Source of the DNA: DUZB01 sp964407525
GTDB lineage: Bacteria > Desulfobacterota > DSM-4660 > Desulfatiglandales > Desulfatiglandaceae
DNA: 64,000 bases
Assembly (NCBI GenBank): GCA_964407525.1
Contig: CAYOWC010000002.1
Location: 10,982-74,981 of the forward strand
Direction of reading: 5' to 3'
The notes beneath the pieces were generated by a model. It searched no databases. It was not told where the DNA came from and saw only the letters and a program-made list of their open reading frames with translations. Position 1 is the first letter of the stretch; every line of letters starts with the position of its first letter. Below are positions 32,872 through 40,645 of the stretch, piece after piece. Both the position numbers and the translations under genes were made by a program.

Positions 32872-34407
32872 TCAGGAAAATATCTTCAAAAGCCGTTCCA
32901 CCGCAGATCTGAAGGTCTTTATTCCCAGGGGTTTTTCCAGAAAATCAGATGCGCCAAGACGCATGGCTTCCAGAACGTACTCCTTTTCGCCATAGCCCGT
33001 GACAATAATGGCCTTGCAGGCAGGATCGATCTCGTGAACTGCCGCTAACAATTCCAATCCACTCATGCCGGGCATGTTAATATCGGTTATCAGCAGGGGG
33101 AAGGGTCTTTTCCTGAAAGCCTCCAGAGCAGTGTACGGGTCAACGAATCCTTCGCAATCCAAGTTCATATTTTCAAGGAATCTCAACATGATGTTCACCA
33201 GCGTCGGTTCATCATCCACCACCATTACCCGATTATACTCCTGCTGCATAACCGCTTTACACTCGTCCACGACTCGGGAGTCATAGGCACTGCCCCTGCC
33301 CCGATTCAATTCCTCAATGACGATTTTTTTTGGGAGTGCGGCTCGGTAAGGCCTGTGGGTAATCATGGCATCCACCACATCAGCTACAGCCAGTATACGC
33401 GCCCAGGGGTGAATTTCCTCTTCCTTGAGCCCGTGGGGATACCCTTTTCCATCCAGACGTTCATGGTGCTGGGACACAACCTCAGCTACAGGCCAGGGAA
33501 AGGGAATGCGATGAAGCGCCTGAAAAGCCGTTTCCGGGTGTTGGCGAATGATACCGAATTCATTGTCGGACAATTTTCCGGGCTTGTTCAGAATCCCGGA
33601 GGAAATGACGACCTTTCCCAGATCGTGGAGTATACCGCAGACCCTGAGGCCTTCTATTTCTTCCACGGGCAGGTCCATTCTTTTGGCAATGCGAACCGCC
33701 AGCTCGGTGACCCCTCGGGCGTGCCCTGCCGTGTAAGGATCCCGGCTTTCAAGCAGTTCACTGATGGCCTCGGTGGAACCGATGAAGCTGGAAGTAAGCT
33801 CCTCGGTTTTCTCCCTGACCATACTCTCCAGACTGTCGTTTAATCCCTGAAGTTCGGCCTGGGTCTTTCTGAGCTGTCGGTTCTGCTCCAGGGCGTTCTG
33901 ATAAATTGAGAAGAAAAGGGTCAAAATCTGTTCGTGGCGGGACTTTACCGTATACATCTGTCCTTCAATGAAGAGCTCAAATTCCTTTGACGCTTCAGGG
34001 GCCTTCTCTCTGGGCGGGGCTTCAAGAATGGCCTTCACCGACGAGAGGAAAAAAGCCTCATCATAGGGCTTGATCATATAGTAGTCCGCCCCGGCGTTGA
34101 TGGCCCGTACCACGTCTTCCGGATTGGAGAGCGATGAAACCAGCATGACGGGGATCTTTCCGAGCACTGGGTCGTCTTTGATGGCACAGGTCATCTCGCA
34201 GCCGTCCATTTCCGGCATGACGATATCACTGATAATGAGGGATGGGTGTCGCTCTCGGGCAAGGTCAATCCCTTCCCTGCCATTGATGGCGCTTACAGAT
34301 GAATACCCCTCTGAATCAAGGATATATTTGAGCTGCGCCGCCTGTGTGGGGCTGTCTTCCACAACCAGAATATCAATTGCATCTTCCATGGCCTTCTTTT
34401 CCCTCAT
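32872..34407 (-). CDS. REC-HD-GYP-REC c-di-GMP phosphodiesterase
   Basis: A 511-residue protein expected to hydrolyse c-di-GMP. An N-terminal receiver has Asp61 (LIISDIVMPEMDG). A linker at about 143-181 (EFELFIEGQMYTVKSRHEQ and following) is shared with two kinases of this locus. The HD-GYP domain has HDLGK at 261-265 and HHERLDGKGYP at 314-324, complete for metal binding and the GYP loop. A second receiver closes the chain (LLITDINMPGMSG, Asp near 449). Two receivers around the enzyme suggest dual phospho-control. The next gene upstream, an MCP, ends eight bases before the start. ATG 34389 is an alternative start. Confidence 0.92.
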   Translation of the reverse strand: MREKKAMEDAIDILVVEDSPTQAAQLKYILDSEGYSSVSAINGREGIDLARERHPSLIISDIVMPEMDGCEMTCAIKDDPVLGKIPVMLVSSLSNPEDVVRAINAGADYYMIKPYDEAFFLSSVKAILEAPPREKAPEASKEFELFIEGQMYTVKSRHEQILTLFFSIYQNALEQNRQLRKTQAELQGLNDSLESMVREKTEELTSSFIGSTEAISELLESRDPYTAGHARGVTELAVRIAKRMDLPVEEIEGLRVCGILHDLGKVVISSGILNKPGKLSDNEFGIIRQHPETAFQALHRIPFPWPVAEVVSQHHERLDGKGYPHGLKEEEIHPWARILAVADVVDAMITHRPYRAALPKKIVIEELNRGRGSAYDSRVVDECKAVMQQEYNRVMVVDDEPTLVNIMLRFLENMNLDCEGFVDPYTALEAFRKRPFPLLITDINMPGMSGLELLAAVHEIDPACKAIIVTGYGEKEYVLEAMRLGASDFLEKPLGIKTFRSAVERLLKIFS

Positions 34408-34415
34408 GCCTTTTG

Positions 34416-36728
34416 CTACGCGAGTTTATACTGAGCAACGATCTCCTTGATTTCTTCCGCCAGTTCGGCGAGTCCGGATGCGGCTTTCTCTGCCTGCTGG
34501 GTGCCTGCTTCGGTCTGGCCGGCGGCCTGATCGATACTTTCCATGGCCGAATTCACCTGGTCCATGCCCGCCAGCTGCTGGCGCGTACTGGCGGCAATCT
34601 GCCGGGCCGCTTCAGCTACCTTCTGAATGCGGCTCGAAATGGCTTCGATGGCCTCCCCGGTGGAGCGAGCCAGCTGCTGCCCGGCCTCGGTCCCCTTGGT
34701 CCCCTCTTCGGTGACCATCACCGCCGTGTTGGTGGCTTTCTGAATCTCGCCCAGAATCTCTTTCACCCGGGCCGTGGCAGCCCTGGACTGTTCCGCCAGG
34801 CTACGGACTTCTCCCGCAACCACGGCAAACCCTTTGCCCGCTTCACCGGCACGGGCCGCCTCGATGGCCGCGTTCAAAGCCAGCAGGTTGGATTGATCCG
34901 CAATATCGTTGACACTGGCGATAATATCGCCGATCTGCTGAGTCTGCTCACTGAGGGCCAGAATGGTTTCGGCAATATTGGCCACCTGTTCTTTGATGTT
35001 GTCCATACCTTTCACGGTTTCCCTGACCGATTCCAGCCCACGTTTTGAGGCCTCCGTGGATTCTTCCGCCAGGCGAGATACCATTTCCACCCGTTCATGG
35101 GATTGTTCCGCCGTCTGACGGACTTCCTGAACTGTCGTGCTGGTCTCGTTGACGGATGCGGCCTGCTGGCTCACGGTGGCCGCCTGCTGGCTGGTAGTGG
35201 CCAGGATCTCACTGGCGGCCGAGGAGATGTTGGCGGTGGATTCCTTCATGCGGGTGGCCAGATTGCGAAGCCCGCTGGTCATGGCATTGAGGTTCCTGCC
35301 CAGAATATTCAGGTCATCCTCACCGGTCAGCGTTAGCTGGCCGGTCAAATCACCCTTGCCTACCTGCTCCACAAAGGCCACATAGGTCCTGACGGTATCT
35401 TCCAGATACGCCTTCACCTTTCGTTCTTCAGCGGCTCTTTGCTCCACCTCCTCCATTGTTGTTTTCAGTTTCCGTACCATGCCGTTAAAGGCGTCGGCCA
35501 GAATGCGCAGCTCATCTTTCGACGTCACATGGGCTTCCACATCCAGCTGTCCGGACCGCACGGCCTGTGCCGTTTCCGTGATCTGCCGTATCGGCCTTGA
35601 CAGGGTGGCGGCAATCCAGAGGGCCAAAAAGGCCACGATGAGCGCCGCAACGCCACCAATTACCCAAGCCATACTCCGCAGATGCCGGACCAGGGCAAAG
35701 GCTTTGCTTTCATCCATCTCCGCCAGGATGGCCCATTTAATCCCCCCGATGTTGAGGGGGGTGTAACTGGAGAGCACCTTTTCGTCCCGATAATCGTGAA
35801 TCAGCCCAGTCCCGCTTTCACCGGCCAAAGCCTTGCGGGAGGCTACCGTATCCACGCCGTTTTCCGCAACGGTCCCCGACAGGGAGGCTTTGACGGAATG
35901 GGTCTCCGGACTCAACAGAGAATCGGAGCGCATCCGCTTATCGGGTCCCACCAGATAGACCTCTTTTCCCCTGGTCTTTTCTGAGCCGGCCGTCATGATA
36001 TCTTGGATGAACGTGAAGGGAATCTCGTAGATGAGGGTGCCCGCGCGTACCGGGCCGTTGTATATGGGCGCACCCGCAAACATGGCCGGCTCACCGTCCA
36101 TCAGGTCCACATCCACAAAAATAACATCACCGTTTTTGGCGGATTTAAGTTGCTGAAAAAGACGTCCCAGATTGGTTGCCTTAAACGTATCCGATGTGAG
36201 ATTCAAGCCAAAAACCTTTCCCTTGTTGGTGCTGTAGACCACATTGCCTTCATTGTCCACCAGGAGGATATCCACAAATCCCAGTATTTTTTTATGCCCG
36301 GGAAGGGATGCGTGACGCTCCTGATGGACAGCACTGTATCCGCTGCCGTCTTCCGCATCCAGCAGATTCGGTTTTCCCAGGTAGAGAGAACGCACTTTTT
36401 CCAGTCCCATGAAACGAAATCCATTGGCCATATCTCCTATGCCGTAGACCATATCAGGTTCTTTGGACATCTGCTGAAGGTCCGTAGTCCATCGCTCCAC
36501 AACCCGGGTGATACGATCCTTTTTCAGGAATGTTTCTTCCGCCATCTGAGAAAACGCTGCCTGACGAAGGGCTTTCTGAGCTTCTCCATAAAAAAGCACC
36601 CCAAGGGTGGCAAGGGGCACCAGCGAAAACAACAGGAACCACACCAGGAGTTTTCCCTGAATACTTCTAAAAAAATTGAGTGACCCCGCGGTTTCATGCG
36701 ACATGTTTAAGCCGTCCTTTTCCATCAT
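34416..36728 (-). CDS. Methyl-accepting chemotaxis protein with periplasmic sensor
   Basis: A 770-residue chemoreceptor. A membrane segment at about 27-48 (LLVWFLLFSLVPLATLGVLFYG) and another at about 343-365 bracket a large periplasmic domain of the Cache type (LVDNEGNVVYSTNKGKVFG, YSAVHQ). HAMP domains follow, then the cytoplasmic signalling coiled coil with the highly conserved tip DIADQSNLLALNAAIEAARAGEAGKGFAVVA. There is no C-terminal pentapeptide for tethering CheR. It lies immediately after a Leu/Ile/Val-type binding-protein gene, a possible ligand-bound partner, and before the HD-GYP gene. GAGG lies seven bases before the ATG. Confidence 0.93.
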   Translation of the reverse strand: MMEKDGLNMSHETAGSLNFFRSIQGKLLVWFLLFSLVPLATLGVLFYGEAQKALRQAAFSQMAEETFLKKDRITRVVERWTTDLQQMSKEPDMVYGIGDMANGFRFMGLEKVRSLYLGKPNLLDAEDGSGYSAVHQERHASLPGHKKILGFVDILLVDNEGNVVYSTNKGKVFGLNLTSDTFKATNLGRLFQQLKSAKNGDVIFVDVDLMDGEPAMFAGAPIYNGPVRAGTLIYEIPFTFIQDIMTAGSEKTRGKEVYLVGPDKRMRSDSLLSPETHSVKASLSGTVAENGVDTVASRKALAGESGTGLIHDYRDEKVLSSYTPLNIGGIKWAILAEMDESKAFALVRHLRSMAWVIGGVAALIVAFLALWIAATLSRPIRQITETAQAVRSGQLDVEAHVTSKDELRILADAFNGMVRKLKTTMEEVEQRAAEERKVKAYLEDTVRTYVAFVEQVGKGDLTGQLTLTGEDDLNILGRNLNAMTSGLRNLATRMKESTANISSAASEILATTSQQAATVSQQAASVNETSTTVQEVRQTAEQSHERVEMVSRLAEESTEASKRGLESVRETVKGMDNIKEQVANIAETILALSEQTQQIGDIIASVNDIADQSNLLALNAAIEAARAGEAGKGFAVVAGEVRSLAEQSRAATARVKEILGEIQKATNTAVMVTEEGTKGTEAGQQLARSTGEAIEAISSRIQKVAEAARQIAASTRQQLAGMDQVNSAMESIDQAAGQTEAGTQQAEKAASGLAELAEEIKEIVAQYKLA

Positions 36729-36802
36729 GGTGTATCCTCACAAAAGTCGATTTTGAATTGTTCGTTTTCAAACCATTAACCGGAAACCGTGAACCGATCT
36801 TT

Positions 36803-38005
36803 TCAATAGGTCGGTTGCCATTTGCCGTCTTTTATCTGCATGATATGAATGCTCCGAATGCCGTCTCCCTTTCTGTCAAAGGCCATCATGCCTGCGGTGC
36901 CCCGCCACATTTTCATATGGGCCAACCCGCTGCGGATTTTATCGCGATTTTCCTGCAACTGATCCGGTGAACTGGTAACCCCCTTCTTCTTCATAATATC
37001 CACCAGAAACTGCAGGATATCGTACACCACCACATCATACTGTTCCGCTTCACAACCAACATCTTTGTACTTTTCTTTGCATCGTTTCATGAACGCCTTC
37101 ACGTATTTATTAATTGTCGGACTGGGATCATTTGGGTTAAAGAGGCTGGTAGACCAGAGACCTTCCGCGTCTTTTCCAGCAATTTCTATTACTTTTTGTG
37201 TTGCCATGGAAGCTGCACCCAGTATGGGTTGTTTGAATCCCTGCTTTCGAATCTCCTTGATGATCGCGCCCCCTTCCTGGGGAAACACTGCCAGGCATAT
37301 TCCATCAGGATCATACTTTTTGAGTTGATTCATCTGTTGTGTGAAATCTGTTTCCCCGGTTGATAATACAACGGGATCATTCTGGTTAAGAATCTTTACA
37401 TTGCTTTTCTCGAAAAGTTTCGGCCATACTTTTTCGCCCATTTCGATCGAAAAAGCACCCTTCCCATCGTATATGACGACGACAGTCTTGATCTGCTTGG
37501 CTTTTACCCACGCCTGTGCCAGGGTCGTTTCTTTTTTTTCCGAACTCACGGTCATCCTAAAGGCATAGGGGAATTTTTCCAAGTCGCTTAGACCCGGTTT
37601 GGAGGAGGCCGTGGCAATGATGGACACCTTCTCCTCATTGGTTACCGGCCTGAGCGCCGCAAAAGTGCCGCTGAAAAGAGGGCCGATCACCGCCAGAACC
37701 CGATCGGAATCGGCCAGTTCCCGGTACGCTTCAATGGCTTTTTCCGGATCTCCGCCCGTATCGAGTGCGAACATTTCCACCGGCGTTCCATTGACCCCTC
37801 CTCGAAGGTTTATTTTTTCCACGGCCAGCTCCATTCCCACAATCTGTTTCTTCCCCCAGTCTGGGCTGGGTCCGGTCATGGGGGCCAGCAGTCCCACTTT
37901 GATGGGAACTGACTCCGCCGCAGCCGGAGAGAGGGAGAATAACATCATGAAACCCATCAGCAAGCACGCCATTCCCGTTTTCTTATACTCATTTTGCATA
38001 ACCAT
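36803..38005 (-). CDS. Branched-chain amino acid-type periplasmic binding protein
   Basis: A 400-residue exported binding protein of the Peripla_BP_6 (LivJ/LivK) family. The signal peptide is about residues 1-30 (ending SLSPAAAE). Mature sequence starts VPIKVGLLAPMTGPSPDWGKK, with GMELAVEKINLRGGVNGTPVEMFALDTGGDP, VLAVIGPLFSGTFAAL and VKTVVVIYDGKGAFSIEMG, which form the two lobes. No liv permease or ATPase gene is in the window. It is embedded between a hybrid kinase and an MCP in a signalling operon, so it probably serves as a sensory ligand-binding protein rather than an importer. GGAGGTAA precedes the ATG. Confidence 0.9.
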   Translation of the reverse strand: MVMQNEYKKTGMACLLMGFMMLFSLSPAAAESVPIKVGLLAPMTGPSPDWGKKQIVGMELAVEKINLRGGVNGTPVEMFALDTGGDPEKAIEAYRELADSDRVLAVIGPLFSGTFAALRPVTNEEKVSIIATASSKPGLSDLEKFPYAFRMTVSSEKKETTLAQAWVKAKQIKTVVVIYDGKGAFSIEMGEKVWPKLFEKSNVKILNQNDPVVLSTGETDFTQQMNQLKKYDPDGICLAVFPQEGGAIIKEIRKQGFKQPILGAASMATQKVIEIAGKDAEGLWSTSLFNPNDPSPTINKYVKAFMKRCKEKYKDVGCEAEQYDVVVYDILQFLVDIMKKKGVTSSPDQLQENRDKIRSGLAHMKMWRGTAGMMAFDRKGDGIRSIHIMQIKDGKWQPTY

Positions 38006-38076
38006 TTACCTCCTTTACAGGTTAGATTTCACCTTCATTTTAAATCCGCAATCCGCAATACCTATTCCGCAATCGT

Positions 38077-40245
38077 TCACCCTTTCCCCAACTCGCTGAT
38101 GCCATACCGCTTCAGGGTTGTATCTATGGCCTCCATCAGCTGAACGGGCCTGATGGGTTTGGTAACATAGGCATCCATTCCCGCTGCGAGGCATTTTTCC
38201 CGATCTCCTTTCATGGCATGGGCCGTCATGGCAATAATGGGCACATGGGTCCCCAGCCCTTCTTCCCAATGCCTGATGCGCTCGGTGGACTCCATCCCGT
38301 CCATTTCAGGCATCTGAACATCCATTAAAATAACGTCAAAATGGTTTTCGGTAAACAGATTCAGCGCTTCTTTTCCGTTGCCGGCCACTGTCACCCCGTA
38401 ACCTTGTTTCCCCAGCACCTTGACGGCCAGTTTCTGGTTGATTATATTGTCTTCCGCCAGCAGGATTTTGAGTTTTGTGTTTTTTTCACGGATGGAATGC
38501 TTGGTCACCAGTTCTTTTTCCGTTTGCTTTTGCTCGGCCAGATTGAGAACCGCCAGAACAGCGGATTTGAGTTCGGACTGCTTGACCGGTCGGGTCAGGT
38601 ACCCGGAAATGCCCAGCTCCCGGCATCGCCTGGCATCCCCACGCATACCCACGGATAACAGCATCATAATGGTGGGAATCCTCAGTTCCGCGTGTCGTTT
38701 TAGTTGTTCTGCCAGGTCAAAGCCGTCCATTTCAACAGACCCGGACTCCAGCAATACCAGCGAAAAGGGCTTTTCCGATTCTCTGGCTTTCGTAAGCATC
38801 ATCAAGGCATCTTCCCCATCAGCGATGGTCGGTTCCATTCCCCACTTGGAAAGCGTCTCTTTAAGGATCAATTGGTTGGTGCTGTGGGTGCCTGCCAGCA
38901 GCACCCGCAGTCCAACCAAGTCTCTAAATTCACCGGCTTTTTCGTCATGGGGTTGTGCTTGAATGGGGAATATAGCATCAAAATGAAAGGTGCTTCCTTC
39001 GCCAGGTACGCTGTCCACGCCGATATCGCCTCCCATTAACGCCGCCAGTTTCCCGGAAATACTCAAACCCAGCCCGGTGCCCCCATATTTTCGCGTGGTG
39101 CTCTCATCGGCCTGGGAAAAGGCCTCAAAAATCGTTTTTTGTTTTTCGGGCGGGATGCCGATTCCCGTATCTTTGACGGAAAAATGGAGCGTTACCGCAT
39201 CGTCGGTTTCGCTGATCTTGCTCACCCCCAGCAGAATTTCCCCTTCGCTGGTGAATTTAACGGCATTGCCGATGAGATTAACGATGACCTGCCGGAGCCT
39301 GCCGGGATCACCCACCAGGGCAACGGGCACATCATTTTCGATTCGGCAGGCCAGTTCCAATCCTTTTTTGTGGGCCAGGAGCGCGAGGGTTTTGAGGATG
39401 TCTTCCAGATGGTCCCGCAGATTGAAATCAATATTTTCCAGTTCCAGCATATTCCCTTCGATTTTGCTGAAATCCAGAATGTCGTTTAGAAGGGACAGCA
39501 GTGAATCCGCGCTCATGCGGACCATGTTGAGGTATTCCCGCTGCTCCTCGTCCAGGCTGGTTTCCAGGCACAGATCCGTCATACCGATAATGCCGTTCAT
39601 GGGGGTACGGATTTCGTGGCTCATATTGGCCAGAAAGAGGCTCTTGGCCCGGTTGGCTTTTTCAGCCACTTCCTTGGCATCCGCCAGCGCTTCCTGGGTT
39701 CGTTGCTGGTTTTCAATGGCGATTTCAAGCTCCTGGTTTTTCTGAACCGCGTTTTCAAAGGAGGAGAAGAGCAGATCCAGGATCTGAAACCGATCGGATG
39801 TGATATGGTATTCTTTTCCCCCGAAAATCACTTCCACACCCTGGCCTTTAGGACTGTTCTTCCTAAGGTCCCGATTCGCCAGAATGGATGTGATGCGTGC
39901 CAGGAGAAAGTCTTCCTTGTAAGGTTTGGTAATAAAATTGTCCGCACCGCATTCCAGCCCACGAATTACGTCTTCGGGGTCCGACAATGACGTCAGGAGC
40001 ATAACGGGAATATGTTTCAGCGTGTCATCCCCTTTGATATGCCGGCACATTTCATACCCGTCCATTTCGGGCATGATAATGTCACTCACCACCAGGTCCG
40101 GCTTTCGGCCTTTCAGGTAGTTGAGCGCTTCCAAGCCGTTTCCGGCAAGGCCCACCCGGTAATCCGCCTGTTCCAGAATATGCTGAATTAACAGAGCCTG
40201 GGTAAAACTGTCTTCCACCACCAGAATTTCCGTCTTTTTTTCCAT
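38077..40245 (-). CDS. Hybrid sensor histidine kinase REC-HisKA-HATPase-REC-REC
   Basis: A 722-residue cytosolic hybrid kinase. The N-terminal receiver (LVVSDIIMPEMDG) is followed by the linker also seen in the neighbouring HD-GYP and kinase proteins (ITSDRFQILDLLFSSFENAV), a coiled coil, HisKA with the phospho-His in FLANMSHEIRTPMNGIIG, and a full ATPase domain (NLIGNAVKFT, DTGIGIP, GGTGLGLSI). Of two C-terminal receivers the first has Glu where the phospho-Asp is expected (LVLLESGSVEMDG) and is probably a pseudo-receiver; the last is normal (VILMDVQMPEMDG). A start at 40266 is possible, but 40245 avoids overlap with the next gene and has GGGA upstream. Confidence 0.92.
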   Translation of the reverse strand: MEKKTEILVVEDSFTQALLIQHILEQADYRVGLAGNGLEALNYLKGRKPDLVVSDIIMPEMDGYEMCRHIKGDDTLKHIPVMLLTSLSDPEDVIRGLECGADNFITKPYKEDFLLARITSILANRDLRKNSPKGQGVEVIFGGKEYHITSDRFQILDLLFSSFENAVQKNQELEIAIENQQRTQEALADAKEVAEKANRAKSLFLANMSHEIRTPMNGIIGMTDLCLETSLDEEQREYLNMVRMSADSLLSLLNDILDFSKIEGNMLELENIDFNLRDHLEDILKTLALLAHKKGLELACRIENDVPVALVGDPGRLRQVIVNLIGNAVKFTSEGEILLGVSKISETDDAVTLHFSVKDTGIGIPPEKQKTIFEAFSQADESTTRKYGGTGLGLSISGKLAALMGGDIGVDSVPGEGSTFHFDAIFPIQAQPHDEKAGEFRDLVGLRVLLAGTHSTNQLILKETLSKWGMEPTIADGEDALMMLTKARESEKPFSLVLLESGSVEMDGFDLAEQLKRHAELRIPTIMMLLSVGMRGDARRCRELGISGYLTRPVKQSELKSAVLAVLNLAEQKQTEKELVTKHSIREKNTKLKILLAEDNIINQKLAVKVLGKQGYGVTVAGNGKEALNLFTENHFDVILMDVQMPEMDGMESTERIRHWEEGLGTHVPIIAMTAHAMKGDREKCLAAGMDAYVTKPIRPVQLMEAIDTTLKRYGISELGKG

Positions 40246-40255
40246 AGGTTTCCCA

Positions 40256-40645
40256 TCAATCATCAAGAATCATTACACCTTCCAGGACCCCCTGGCACAC
40301 TTTGAGTATCGTATCCCCGTCCACGGGCTTGTTGAGCACTTCGAATTCAATACCGTTTTCGGCCATTGTTCTCAACTTATCAAAGAATTCCCCATAAAAG
40401 GCCGTCACGATGTATACGGGGATGGTTTCATCACGTTTACGAATTTCGCGCAGGGTTTCCACCCCCGTTAGCCCGGGCATCTTCAAATCGAGAAACACCA
40501 GATCATAAGATTCGTTTTGAAGCATTTCCAGGCCTTCTTTACCGGACGACGCCGTATCCACCACATAACCACTCTCTTCCAGTGCCAGTTCAAAGGATTT
40601 TCGAATGGCCCGTTCATCATCGATCACAATGATTTTTTTTGTCAT
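40256..40645 (-). CDS. Single-domain response regulator
   Basis: A 129-residue stand-alone receiver. It has the acidic pocket VIDDERAI, phospho-Asp in LVFLDLKMPGLTG, the switch Thr in VYIVTAFYG and the conserved Lys in EVLNKPVDGD. No output domain is present. ATG 40645 is chosen for its GGAGG site; the longer frame runs back into the upstream kinase gene, which it already overlaps by 29 bases. Placed between two kinase genes it is probably a shuttle of phosphoryl groups between them. Confidence 0.92.
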   Translation of the reverse strand: MTKKIIVIDDERAIRKSFELALEESGYVVDTASSGKEGLEMLQNESYDLVFLDLKMPGLTGVETLREIRKRDETIPVYIVTAFYGEFFDKLRTMAENGIEFEVLNKPVDGDTILKVCQGVLEGVMILDD

